A stretch of DNA of 22,100 nt from JAKSUT01 sp045616505 (GCA_045616505.1 JAZLGV010000084.1:1-22100), one strand, 5' to 3'; positions 1-9,254 are shown, counted from the stretch's first letter. The notes: generated by a model not told the origin, from the letters alone. Translations and numbers: made by a program.

Positions 1-23
1 GGGACAATTCTATAAAAAAAGCG

Positions 24-75
24 GAAGGACGGGTATCTGCCGTATGTCCGGCAAGCACCTGTCCTTCTGTTTTGT
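24..75 (+). terminator. Probable intrinsic terminator of a gene left of the window
   Basis: An outer stem (GAAGGAC at 24-30 with GTCCTTC at 61-67) encloses an inner stem (TGCCG at 38-42 with CGGCA at 49-53), followed by the T-rich stretch TGTTTTGTT. It reads as a Rho-independent terminator for rightward transcription entering from outside the window. A similar nested hairpin lies at the right end in the opposite orientation (21,990-22,030). Confidence 0.6.
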
Positions 76-108
76 TGGTTTATTTGAGTTTTTGATGGTT
101 TGCAAATG

Positions 109-138
109 AAAAGGGGCTATTTTGTTACAGCCCCTTTT
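109..138. terminator. Symmetric terminator downstream of the kinase gene
   Basis: AAAAGGGGCT at 109-118 pairs perfectly with AGCCCCTTTT at 129-138 around a 10-base loop, with A and T runs on the two sides, so it could work in both directions. It lies about 120 bases after the kinase stop. The 20 bases at 119-138 recur exactly, in inverted orientation, at 21,961-21,980. The rest of 139-258 holds no gene I can support, only AT-rich sequence with a short GTGAATT direct repeat near 184-196. Confidence 0.7.
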
Positions 139-258
139 ATTGTCTTATAAAATTTTAATCACAGGAACGAATTACCATCATTGTGAATTGTGAATTATAA
201 ATTCTAATCTCCCTATCACCTATCTATTCTCTTTCCTTCTCAACTACTGTACCAATTA

Positions 259-1629
259 TCAATATCTTGGCACAAAATTAAATGTATAATCTATGTTTGC
301 CGCTATAATTTTATTTTGTTCCACCAGAATTCCAGGGATAATATTTTCTAACAACAGCATTGTATCATTTTCTGCGGCATAAGCATCACCTTTTAGAATA
401 AGCAATATATCTTGATCATTTTGAGCATTTCCTAAATAATCAAGCTTCCCTCCCTCACTTAAAATAAATTCTCTTGGTTTTATTAACAGAGTAACATTAT
501 TTTTTAAAACCAAAGATATAATATCTTCCTTATATCTCACACAATCTTCAATTTGATACCTTGCTTGTACAAATTCTATATTATATTGATCTTTTATTGA
601 ATTTATTGCTTTAATAATTTCTGTTATTTCACTGTATCGGGATTCATTAACTCGACAATTCCTTCTTAATCTTTCTCTAGCTAATTGTCTATTTTTAATC
701 TTTGCACTCTCAACATTTTGATTAATTTTTTTAAAATTTTTCAAATGATTTAAGCATTCATCAATTTCCGGCATTTCTTTATCAGAATCAATATTGGTAA
801 TTTCCATAAATCTATGCAATGGTTCAAGAGTAAATCCGTTTGATTTAAATCTTTCTTTATCTTCAGATACATTTACTTGAATCGTTTGTTTCGACAAATA
901 AATATTCTTCATTTGCTCATTATACCGAAGACCTATCCTAAATCCATCTCTTGAATGAGTAAGAAGATACCATGCAGTTTTAACATATTCATAAATATCT
1001 ACTGCCTGATAAAATTTTGTAGCACTTTTAAAATCTCTATCTCGAGCAAAAGCTTTCAGCCACGAAGGTTTTGTTGTCATTGGGCCAATACCATCACTTG
1101 ATCCTGTAATAGGTTCAATTTCTTGAGAAGTAACAAGTCCAAAATCTCCCAGATAAATTTCATTATTAATTATAATAATGTTTCCCGCGTGAATATCCCT
1201 ATGAGCATAACCTGCATCATGAATCTCCTTGATTATCATCCCTAATTGAATTATTAACTCAATTTTTCTTTCTAAGTTAAGTTTAGTAACATTAACATAA
1301 TCACTCCATGATTTCCCCTTTTTCATTACATACCACACTTTATCGATTGATTTACCATAGTCAACTGCTCCCAATATGTGTAGCTCCGGTTTCAACTTTT
1401 TAATCTTTTCATATTCCTCAACTTCTCGTTCAAAGCGCCTTTTCCTTTTGCTATCTTTTAAATGTTTTGGTAAAAGAATTTTAAGCACTAAATTTGGCTC
1501 ATCTTGAACATCATAAATAGTTCCATTAGCACCAGATATCAACTCTTTACCTTTCGTATATACTTTACCACTTATTCCACAAAATTTTTTTCTAGTCTCA
1601 AGTTTACTCTTTTTATAACATCGATACAA
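259..1629 (-). CDS. Eukaryotic-type Ser/Thr protein kinase with C-terminal extension (5' end frameshifted)
   Basis: This is a Hanks-type protein kinase. Counting from the in-frame TTG at 1629, a glycine-rich loop (SGANGTIYDV, about 32-41) precedes the ATP-anchoring lysine K50. A helix-C glutamate lies near 69-71. The catalytic loop HRDIHAGN (143-150) and the Mg-binding DFG (162-164) are both complete, so the domain should be active. An aspartate near 209 (QAVDIYEYV) fits the F helix. After about residue 280 comes a helical, charged stretch, then a roughly 110-residue C-terminal region I do not recognise. TTG 1629 is unlikely to be the real start because an in-frame TAA directly precedes it. 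The natural start is probably ATG 1676 in another frame (see 1572-1676), which overlaps the stop of the large upstream gene. The kinase therefore probably phosphorylates that protein or one of its targets, which is inference. Confidence 0.85.
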   Translation of the reverse strand: MYRCYKKSKLETRKKFCGISGKVYTKGKELISGANGTIYDVQDEPNLVLKILLPKHLKDSKRKRRFEREVEEYEKIKKLKPELHILGAVDYGKSIDKVWYVMKKGKSWSDYVNVTKLNLERKIELIIQLGMIIKEIHDAGYAHRDIHAGNIIIINNEIYLGDFGLVTSQEIEPITGSSDGIGPMTTKPSWLKAFARDRDFKSATKFYQAVDIYEYVKTAWYLLTHSRDGFRIGLRYNEQMKNIYLSKQTIQVNVSEDKERFKSNGFTLEPLHRFMEITNIDSDKEMPEIDECLNHLKNFKKINQNVESAKIKNRQLARERLRRNCRVNESRYSEITEIIKAINSIKDQYNIEFVQARYQIEDCVRYKEDIISLVLKNNVTLLIKPREFILSEGGKLDYLGNAQNDQDILLILKGDAYAAENDTMLLLENIIPGILVEQNKIIAANIDYTFNFVPRY

Positions 1630-1676
1630 TTATTCCATAATTCTTGAATTATGTTTTTTGCCTTCTTTTTACTCAT
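1572..1676 (-). pseudogene. Detached N-terminal segment of the kinase gene (-1 frame relation)
   Basis: The ATG at 1676 overlaps the stop codon of the large upstream gene in the string ATGAGTAA and encodes 34 residues starting MSKKKAKNIIQELWNN, ending at a TAA at 1572-1574. Helical, basic residues fit the start of a kinase. At the run of seven A and four T (coding strand, 1581-1591) a shift of -1 joins this segment to the kinase reading frame just before its glycine-rich loop. I see this as the missing 5' end of the kinase gene. A real indel, a sequencing error at the homopolymer, or a -1 ribosomal frameshift would each explain it. The run contains the heptamer A AAT TTT in the required phase. 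Confidence 0.6.
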
Positions 1677-4600
1677 AGGCACCACGCTCTCTCTCATCTT
1701 CTGCCTGATGCCAATATTCTTTCGCTATAGCAAATAAAATTTCTTTTGCACGAACATATTTCAACGGTAATGCCTTAGCAAAATTTTCATACTTAGCCGC
1801 TAATTCTGCCTCTTCTACACCACCATTCATTGAATACACACCCCTGCTATTTAACACCTCAATCATGAAAGCATCACCAATCTTTTTATTATAAATTTCC
1901 TCTATTACCTCGCATACGGCATAACACGGCCAACTCCCTTCCTGTTCATTTGGAGAATGCGCCAAAAATTTTCCTAAATAAATTTCTCCTATAGTTTTTC
2001 GGTCATCTGTCACCGTTTTTTTTAAAAATGCCTTGCACCATATTTTTAACTCATTCACATCAATCTTACCATTTTTCTCACATGGGCAAAATTTCACATT
2101 AAACAAAACATTAAATGCTAAATTGGCTTGATTCTTTTGTTCAATGGTCGGTTCTCTATTTGTTGCACCCAGTTCGCCTTTATATGCCATTTTTATAAGT
2201 TCTGCGCTAAAATTAAAATCCACCTTAAGGCTATTTAATAAATAGTATGGTCGAAGCGTTGCACTAAATGTTTTTACAAATATTTCTTCTAATAAAATTA
2301 CTAAATTAATTTCTTCACTAGAATAATTATCTCCCTTATACACAAATTTAAAAAGTTTATCTATTTTTTCTCTAAACAATTCAATGTTTTGCATATTACC
2401 TGTACTTACTATAGCTTCTAAAATTTTCAATGCCTTTCTCGGCGGAATATCATTATAATCAATCAATCTAGCGATTTGATTAAAATTATTATACTGCAAC
2501 AGATAATCAATAATTTTCTCAAGAAGTTTTTTATCATCTATCTTGAAAAACACATTAAGGGAACACCAATATTTGTTTTTTATCTCTTCTATTTGCCTTT
2601 CTAAATATTCAAAAAAGATCGTATCTATGTTTATATGCTGTAATAAGAACACTCTTAATTCTAATGATTTCTCAGCTCTAAAATTCAAAGCAATTGTTTC
2701 TAAAAATTTATCTCGTCCTTGAACACCCAAAACTACACCTATATACCCACCAAGCACATCCTTTTTACCCATTTTATAACATTTTTCAATAAAGACCTTA
2801 TCAAATTTATTATCATAAACAACCTTTGCTATTGTAATCCCTAAACTCCATTGATCACTTGTCAACTCTAACAAATGCAATATATCAAATTCCTGACTAA
2901 CAATATTATCCCTTAAAATTTTTTCTCGCAGTTCCTCAATGTTTTTATTTCTGCTCTCATACGTTTCTTTATCTATATTCTCAACATGTTCAAAATCTTC
3001 CACTTCCCAATAATTTTCAAAAGCATACAAATAGAAATACACTTTGTCTTCATATTGTATAAGGTCAAAAATATTTTCTTTGACATCCTTAACAGTTCTT
3101 TCTGAATGAGTTGTATACCCATGCAAATATTTAGAATTATAAATATACTTCCTGACTGTTTTGGAAAAAATATATTTCTTGTTATCTTTAATGTTACTTT
3201 GCAATAATTTCTTTATCCTATCGTATACCTCTTCTTTGAATCCGTAATTAATAAAAGAACATCTTTCAAAAAATTTTGCCCATTTTTTTAAATCATCATT
3301 GGCACACTGTATAGCAAAGTTAAAATATTGTTTATATGTTTCTACAATTTCAAAATTTGTAACCCGCACCTCTCCATCCTGACGATAATCAAAGTTCTGA
3401 TAAATTGGTTTTGTAAAAGGAAAATATGTCCCCCCCATAACATCAAATGGGATTATATTCTTTAAAATATTCCATGCTACATTTGGATACGTTTCAACAA
3501 AATTTTTTAGTAACTGAATTTTAAAGTTTTTGTCAACACAAAATTCATTAATCCAACCACAATAAAAGTCTGTCAGCATTGACTCAAATGTTTGTTTAGC
3601 CCCTCCTTCAGTAAGCTTCGCAACAATTAATTCAACAATTTTGATACTTTTATTCAAAATACTTTCATTGATAAACATTGCTTTTTGCAATGCACTATGA
3701 ACATTATAATAAAAAACTTTCTCATCAAAATTATTTTGCGTATCTTTAAAAATTGTCCTAAACTCAGATTTCTCATTATTACATTCATTGTATATTTTTT
3801 CAATCACAATATCTGGAGCAATCTCCACCATCATCGGCAAAAATTGAGAAATATATTTCCACTCATTTTGGGTGTTAATTTTATCTAAAACAGAACTTAT
3901 CAAGCCAGAAGCAAACTCTTGATAATCAATTCCAGACGAGGCAATTTTCTCCGCTCTGGAAGTACTCATTATAACCAATGTTAAAAGCAATCCATTCTTC
4001 AAAGCTAATGAATACAACCCATTATCATATTGGTATTTTATATCAACACCATCAATTGCCCGTTGGTCAAGCATAACTGTTTCAAACAACTCTCTGAATT
4101 GGTTTATTATTTTACAAGTTAAAAACGGATTTAAAACCTGCCATGCACTAAATGGATCTATAACTTCACATAACCACACAAAACTACTTTTATGCTCTCT
4201 AAAAAATCTCTCGTGTACCCCATTAGCATTTTTCAAATGATACAAATATTTATCATATTCACATCCCGCCAGTCCTTCCAAAATTTTATAATCATCAAAT
4301 ATACTATTAACATTATTTGGCTTCCATTTACTAAGAAGAAATGCTGGAAAGAAGATTTGCTTATCATGAAAATTCTCCCACTGTGGGGCAACTCTTTTCG
4401 ATGTTCCAATTTTACGCATCAACGCATAAAAATCATTGTTAGCAAAAGCAATAATCCTGTTGAGTTCATCATTATCAGTAATTTTTTCACTCAGTTTTTC
4501 ATAAAAATTTCTGCTTAATCGTTTTGGCAAAACAATAGTTTTTTTGAAAATATCATCATCACAGTACTCTGCCTGTGAATATACAAAAATTATTTTGTTA

Positions 4601-5376
4601 TTTTTTGAGGATAAAAAGTCCTCTGTCTCAAATATTGGGATTAAAATATAACCAACAAGTTGTTCAGTGATAATTTGCCATTCTTCTTCATTACCAACAA
4701 CTAAAACTTTTTCATAATAGTTTTCTTTTAACAACCTTAAAACAAACCCTATGCCCTCTGGACGACTTGGTGCACATAAATAAACGGTCTTGTTGTTACT
4801 TAAATCTTTTATCAATTGCTTTTCAATCTTTTCTTCACCAAAATCAAAAAAGTCAAGTGTTAGCTCAAATTTATTAGATTCAGAAAATTTTTGTTCCCAT
4901 TGATCTATAGTATAAGTGTATCTAAATCTTTGTTCAGTTATTCGTTTTATGTCTTTTAAATAAGAAACTACTTCTGCATGATGTTCTTCGCTCAAATCAA
5001 AAAATTTTTGTTCAACAAGTTCAAGATATAGCTGATGGTTTTTAAATTTAACTTCTTCTAACAAATGTTTCTCAAAGACATCTTGCAATACCCCAACCTC
5101 ATCTTTTTCGTATCCACTTTCCAATAATATAGAACTAATCTTATTTCTCATCGCTGTCCGTAATTCATGTCCGGAAAGGCCATTCCATTCGTTGATTAAT
5201 TCTTCCTTTTGAGTAATTAATAATTTTTGCAATTTGACATAACAATCATTTTTCTCATAAGCAGCCGTTAAAAGTGCTTTCCAAGAAACATTTACTCCAT
5301 CTTCCAATTTTAATTTATTAGTCATTACTTTGGTAAACATAGCATACGCTATATTTACCAATTTTGCTATTTCCAT
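1669..5376 (-). CDS. Large alpha-helical protein with degenerate P-loop-like domain (possible STAND-type defence or signalling protein)
   Basis: No close family is recognised with certainty. ATG 5376 is preferred (1,235 residues) because GGAG lies 8 bases upstream; an in-frame TTG 18 bases earlier is less likely. Residues 1-190 are helical. Around 195-325 lies what looks like an inactive P-loop NTPase core: a hydrophobic strand followed by CAPSRPEGIGF (201-211) where GxxGxGKT would sit, a second strand VLVVGNE, and a segment around LPKRLSRNFYEKL (283-295) resembling a winged-helix region. The remaining roughly 900 residues are helical repeats without obvious membrane segments, suggesting an alpha-solenoid sensor. 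The last 60 residues carry RGVYSMNGGVEEAELAAKY, like the C termini of other very large island proteins I recall. The downstream kinase overlaps its stop, so the two are probably translationally coupled. A G7 run lies at 3430-3436. A role in phage defence or stress sensing is inference. Confidence 0.7.
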   Translation of the reverse strand: MEIAKLVNIAYAMFTKVMTNKLKLEDGVNVSWKALLTAAYEKNDCYVKLQKLLITQKEELINEWNGLSGHELRTAMRNKISSILLESGYEKDEVGVLQDVFEKHLLEEVKFKNHQLYLELVEQKFFDLSEEHHAEVVSYLKDIKRITEQRFRYTYTIDQWEQKFSESNKFELTLDFFDFGEEKIEKQLIKDLSNNKTVYLCAPSRPEGIGFVLRLLKENYYEKVLVVGNEEEWQIITEQLVGYILIPIFETEDFLSSKNNKIIFVYSQAEYCDDDIFKKTIVLPKRLSRNFYEKLSEKITDNDELNRIIAFANNDFYALMRKIGTSKRVAPQWENFHDKQIFFPAFLLSKWKPNNVNSIFDDYKILEGLAGCEYDKYLYHLKNANGVHERFFREHKSSFVWLCEVIDPFSAWQVLNPFLTCKIINQFRELFETVMLDQRAIDGVDIKYQYDNGLYSLALKNGLLLTLVIMSTSRAEKIASSGIDYQEFASGLISSVLDKINTQNEWKYISQFLPMMVEIAPDIVIEKIYNECNNEKSEFRTIFKDTQNNFDEKVFYYNVHSALQKAMFINESILNKSIKIVELIVAKLTEGGAKQTFESMLTDFYCGWINEFCVDKNFKIQLLKNFVETYPNVAWNILKNIIPFDVMGGTYFPFTKPIYQNFDYRQDGEVRVTNFEIVETYKQYFNFAIQCANDDLKKWAKFFERCSFINYGFKEEVYDRIKKLLQSNIKDNKKYIFSKTVRKYIYNSKYLHGYTTHSERTVKDVKENIFDLIQYEDKVYFYLYAFENYWEVEDFEHVENIDKETYESRNKNIEELREKILRDNIVSQEFDILHLLELTSDQWSLGITIAKVVYDNKFDKVFIEKCYKMGKKDVLGGYIGVVLGVQGRDKFLETIALNFRAEKSLELRVFLLQHINIDTIFFEYLERQIEEIKNKYWCSLNVFFKIDDKKLLEKIIDYLLQYNNFNQIARLIDYNDIPPRKALKILEAIVSTGNMQNIELFREKIDKLFKFVYKGDNYSSEEINLVILLEEIFVKTFSATLRPYYLLNSLKVDFNFSAELIKMAYKGELGATNREPTIEQKNQANLAFNVLFNVKFCPCEKNGKIDVNELKIWCKAFLKKTVTDDRKTIGEIYLGKFLAHSPNEQEGSWPCYAVCEVIEEIYNKKIGDAFMIEVLNSRGVYSMNGGVEEAELAAKYENFAKALPLKYVRAKEILFAIAKEYWHQAEDERERGAYE

Positions 5377-5510
5377 TTTGTTTTCTCCAATCAAACATTA
5401 GTCATCTTGTTTAAATATAAAATCAACTTGAACCTTATATTAAAAAATCTAAATAAAGTCGAAATCAAATTTTTTTTTAAATTATACACTATTATATGAA
5501 AAAAATATAT

Positions 5511-5545
5511 AAAAAAAGGAATGTACAACTACACATTCCTTTTTT
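5511..5545. terminator. Bidirectional terminator-like hairpin between the KAP and large-protein genes
   Basis: A left arm of A-run plus GGAATGT (5511-5524) pairs with ACATTCC plus T-run (5533-5545) around an 8-base loop, giving about 13 paired bases. It ends transcripts coming from the KAP gene. The large downstream gene must therefore have its own promoter in the AT-rich 5377-5510 stretch, which also holds a TTGATT hexamer at about 5429-5434 that could be a -35. I cannot assign a convincing -10. Confidence 0.7.
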
Positions 5546-5810
5546 GTGTTTGTCTTCCAATTATCGCAATATGGTACTTAAAGAGCGATATGCTATAGAA
5601 GTAAGTTATCCTACACATTAATAGTTGGTATGCTTAGCTTACATAGCCCCACTTGACTCCCCAAATAAATCCCTAATTAAACATTTTGTTATTACAACAA
5701 TAATATTTTTAATAATATCACCACCTCCAACTCTAATGGGACAATATGCTACAATTGCAAAACATCCGATTAATGCCTGCTGATATGAAATTAGATTTCA
5801 GAATATTCCT
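5546..5810 (-). other. 3' untranslated stretch with an open frame lacking a normal start
   Basis: This stretch follows the KAP stop and ends at the hairpin at 5511-5545. On the minus strand a frame of about 50 codons is open and ends in SSGAM with TAA at roughly 5642. It has no ATG, GTG or TTG. Inside it lies a very strong ribosome-binding-like GGAGGTGGTGAT, followed by codons for a hydrophobic helix (IIKNIIVVITKCLIRDLFG). A GTG within that site gives only a 9-residue peptide. It could be a small type I toxin-like gene that starts at a non-standard codon, a decayed gene, or chance. Confidence 0.2.
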
Positions 5811-7436
5811 CTAATCAGTATTCCTTTCCCCCCGACAATTAATTTGTAAATATCGCAAATTAATATCAAGAAACTTAACCAGACCAATTATTAATTCTCG
5901 CACATTAATAAATTTTTCGTTATTGTATATATTTTTTATATTATCTCTACATTCCATAAACATTTTAATCATATCAAAATTTTGTGAATTTTTAGTATTT
6001 ATATCATTCAGTTTAAATTTTTCTAACACTGTAATATCAAAATTAAATGACGAAATACAATACAATTCATGAACAACAAATTTTATACACTCTACTAATA
6101 ATTCCCAATAACACCTATTATTATATAATTCGATTTCTAATTCTTTTTCACCAAAATATCTCATTATAAGCATCACCGTTGTATTATGTTCTTGGAAAAC
6201 CCGCAAAATATTCTTTGACAATTCATTATTAGAAATTTTAGTAAATAATTCGTTATTAATACTTTTATAATCATATAAACAGCTTCTCATTATAGCAACT
6301 GCAACATTATTAATAACATTTTTATTTCCAAATAAATCAGTCTCAAAATAAAAATTTAAAAATTCTTCTTTTAAATGTGCTGAAGAATTACATAGATACA
6401 TCGCTCTTGCAATAATAACAGCTTGAGCTTGATATATATACATAATAGAATTTACTATATTTTCATTAGGTAACTCAAAATTAAATATTGTTCTATTATC
6501 AGAAAACCTCTTAAATAATTCTTTATTATAATTTGAACTAAAATTTCTGAATTTATATTTTACATCACCTTGAGCGTATAACACATTATCCGCAAAAATT
6601 TTAATAGCAGCTTCACAATCCGTAAATTTAGGATTTCCAGCATCTATTAAATGCTCAATACCAGTCTTGATTACAATATTCCTATAAATCATTCTTAAAG
6701 AATCTAAATCCAAATAAAAATTATCCCTATCCCCATACAAGTCTATTTGCTGATTATCTTGCCCATTATATCCAATTCTTTCAAAAAAATCGTACCAATA
6801 ATACTTTTCAGAAGATAATTTATTTTTCTCCAAATCTAATATTTTATGTTGCTTCATTTTCCCAATCACATTTTTATATGAATTCACATCAAAGTGTTGT
6901 AATAATACTAACATTACAACTACCTTTTCTAATTCCCGTTCTTTCCAATAACCGTCATTTAAATAATTATTAATTTCTATCAATGCATTATAAACACCTC
7001 GTGGCGTTACATCATAATCAAAAAGAAACTTGACGTTTAAAGTATATATCATTGGCATTGTTATTTGCCTTAATGCCTGAATAATATTTATATCTATGTT
7101 GAAAAACTCTTGGAATTTTTCATCTTTCTTTTTATCTATTTCAAGAAAATTAATAACCAATTCAATTAAATTTAACTTTTTTACGCTAACAACATGTGTA
7201 AAATACTTTTGAAAATAATCATCCATATTGGCATCCGTTTGTAATACTTTATTGTTTTCATACGAAATTTGTAAAATTTTTCTAATTATATTTGTATTAC
7301 ACTCGAAAATAATTTTTATTGGACTATTATCTAGATCCACTAAAGTTTCGGAAATGCTAAAAATTTTTGATAAAAGTTCTGCATTACTAATTCTATCTGT
7401 ATCTTCAAAAAATATAATTACTGGCTTACCTAAATT
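5811..7436 (-). pseudogene. C-terminal part of the interrupted KAP-family NTPase
   Basis: The reading frame of the upstream half continues here unchanged after a single TAA (7437-7439). Immediately after that stop come KPVIIFFEDTDRIS, a Walker B motif of the KAP type (hydrophobic strand followed by acidic residues and DR). About 520 helical residues follow, with no membrane segment, ending at TAG 5811. Restoring one sense codon would give a continuous protein of about 796 residues, normal for the family. An in-frame GTG at 7340 could restart translation but would lack Walker B. I therefore regard this as the rest of a nonsense-interrupted gene and not as a separate one. A C6 run (5828-5833) lies at the extreme 3' end. 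Confidence 0.7.
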
Positions 7437-8201
7437 TTAACAATCAGTTATTATTTGCTTTAACAATTCAGAAGTTTGTTGATCACTGCTATAAAATAAA
7501 GAAAAGAATGTACCCGCCCATTTATTTTTTGCGGCAATTTTTTGTAAGATATTAAAATATCCTTGGGCAACTCTATTTTGTGAAAGAACAACTTGAAGTT
7601 CACTAATAATATAAAGGGTAATATTTCTTATATCAAACGAAAGTGGTTTAAATCTAATATAAATATAATTATCTTTCTCATCTTCCCGAAAATGGTCCAT
7701 TAATAATGTTTTACCATTTCCCCACTCAGAATCAACAGTTACTATAGAATACTTATTAATGAAATCTTTTACACGTTCTAATTCCCTATGCCGCTGAACA
7801 AATAATTCTGGTAAAATTACATCCTTTTGCCCAGCAATCAAAACGCTGTATATTGCTAAAAGCATTAATATTAAAAATATTGATAATATCAATATTTTTA
7901 AAGAAAAAGGAATATTAATCCAAGTCCACAATTCTATTACATATGCTTTAATTTTGTCCGCATCTTCCACATAAAACCCAAAAAAATTTACTAAAATAAG
8001 CAAAGAAAGATATAAATTATTCTGCCAATTTTTCCAAAACTTTATATGCAAATAATATCGTAAATGCCAAAAGAAAAATAATATTATAATCACAAAATAC
8101 AAATTAATATACTTTGCTAAATACAAATTCAAAAAATATCCTGCATAAAAACTTACAAGCAATACAAATATGAAATTAATAAATCGCCAAAATATCGTCA
8201 T
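7437..8201 (-). CDS. N-terminal half of a membrane KAP-family P-loop NTPase, ended by a premature stop
   Basis: The start is ATG 8201 with GAGGT a few bases upstream. Hydrophobic segments at about 7-28, 33-48, 63-76 and 100-121 anchor the protein in the membrane. The P-loop SEWGNGKT (158-165) has the WGxGKT form typical of KAP NTPases, a family that includes the phage T7 exclusion protein PifA of plasmid F. The frame ends at TAA after residue 254 (IITDC), just before the Walker B strand, so this product alone should not hydrolyse ATP. The gene starts 114 bases after the DUF1848 stop. The intervening AT-rich gap may hold a promoter but I cannot point to one. The stop differs by one base from CAA, AAA or GAA. 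A membrane-linked defence or signalling role is inference from the family. Confidence 0.75.
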   Translation of the reverse strand: MTIFWRFINFIFVLLVSFYAGYFLNLYLAKYINLYFVIIILFFFWHLRYYLHIKFWKNWQNNLYLSLLILVNFFGFYVEDADKIKAYVIELWTWINIPFSLKILILSIFLILMLLAIYSVLIAGQKDVILPELFVQRHRELERVKDFINKYSIVTVDSEWGNGKTLLMDHFREDEKDNYIYIRFKPLSFDIRNITLYIISELQVVLSQNRVAQGYFNILQKIAAKNKWAGTFFSLFYSSDQQTSELLKQIITDC

Positions 8202-8315
8202 AATACCTCAAAAATATAAAATTTAATAAATCACACACCACTTCAAACTTTCTCCAATTAAATCCCCTTATCCCATTCTCTTTAAATCTCAAATGCTTTT
8301 ATCTCCCAATAACAC

Positions 8316-9254
8316 TTAATTAAACATATCCAACTGACAATTCTTGCATGAACCAAATTTTCTGACTTTAACAATATCACCATCCATAATATTCCCAGAA
8401 ATAAGTGAATGATTTAAATCATGCGCTAAATAATTCTTCTTAACAATATTCTGATTATAATTTGCATAACAATATTTACAATGATTTTTGCAAGTATTAT
8501 ACATACCGATATCAATACTGGCAACACAACCACATTCCTCTCTCTGATTCTTATCTTTATCCACATTTAGAGAACATCCTAATAATCTTTCAAACAACCT
8601 ACGATCAATACAATGCCCATGCTCTATGCCAAATTTCATTAAATCAATACTTTCAGAACAAGATTCCAATTTAATATGATATTGATAAGCAATTTCAGAA
8701 AAATATTCTGCTATTTTTCTCATCACATTTGCATTAAGACGTAAAAGCCCCATATCTTTTGTATTATTTTGTGTATTCCTATATAGATCAAGAAAACTGA
8801 TAACGCATTTTTCAGTATAACCGCTTAATTCCTTAGCTATATACTTAAAAGAATCAATATGCCACTCAATATCATATTTTGATGCTAAAAAAATAGGGTC
8901 ATAACGCCAAATAACTTTTTCTGGACCAATTAACCTAGATAATTTCTTAAATGTCGGAATAATGACATTCTTCTTGCTTGGTAAATTTTGTTCAACATCC
9001 TTTCCATAAGGATTAATCGTAAATTGAAAATAATACGTATATTTTTTTAATCTATCCAACTTATCTAACATAGGAATAGGATTTTTTGTCCAAAAAACAA
9101 TGCCATCCACAACAGAATTATCCAAAGAAATTCTGCTAATACGATGTATATTCATAGGATTACGCACATCAACAAATCCTTCTTCAATTCTTTTAAAAAA
9201 CCACTCTGAATAATAAGACGGAATATCAGTCCTTCTGCTTGCACTAATTATCAT
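8316..9254 (-). CDS. DUF1848 family protein with C-terminal CxxxCxxC
   Basis: This is a 312-residue member of the DUF1848 family, recognised by the N terminus MIISASRRTDIPSYYSEWF, by GIVFWTKNP (51-59), by WRYDPIF (116-122) and by the C-terminal cysteine block. That block has CGC at 241-243, SIDIGMYNTC, then C255xxxC259xxC262 (CKNHCKYCYAN) and a last CxxC at 303-306. The CxxxCxxC spacing equals that of radical SAM enzymes, but it lies near the C terminus after a probable TIM-barrel-like body, so an Fe-S cluster is likely while the reaction is unknown. ATG 9254 fits the conserved family N terminus; a TTG three codons earlier is rejected. The start overlaps the stop of the methyltransferase-like gene by 11 bases, so the two are probably made together. 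Confidence 0.85.
   Translation of the reverse strand: MIISASRRTDIPSYYSEWFFKRIEEGFVDVRNPMNIHRISRISLDNSVVDGIVFWTKNPIPMLDKLDRLKKYTYYFQFTINPYGKDVEQNLPSKKNVIIPTFKKLSRLIGPEKVIWRYDPIFLASKYDIEWHIDSFKYIAKELSGYTEKCVISFLDLYRNTQNNTKDMGLLRLNANVMRKIAEYFSEIAYQYHIKLESCSESIDLMKFGIEHGHCIDRRLFERLLGCSLNVDKDKNQREECGCVASIDIGMYNTCKNHCKYCYANYNQNIVKKNYLAHDLNHSLISGNIMDGDIVKVRKFGSCKNCQLDMFN

Noticed and set aside
5377..5510. Defined promoter for the large helical protein
   Set aside because: The stretch is so AT-rich that several weak -35 and -10 pairs can be drawn and none is convincing.
7437..7439. Programmed readthrough or a reassigned TAA in the KAP gene
   Set aside because: Other genes here end normally with TAA, so the code is not reassigned, and nothing around the stop suggests recoding; a point mutation is simpler.
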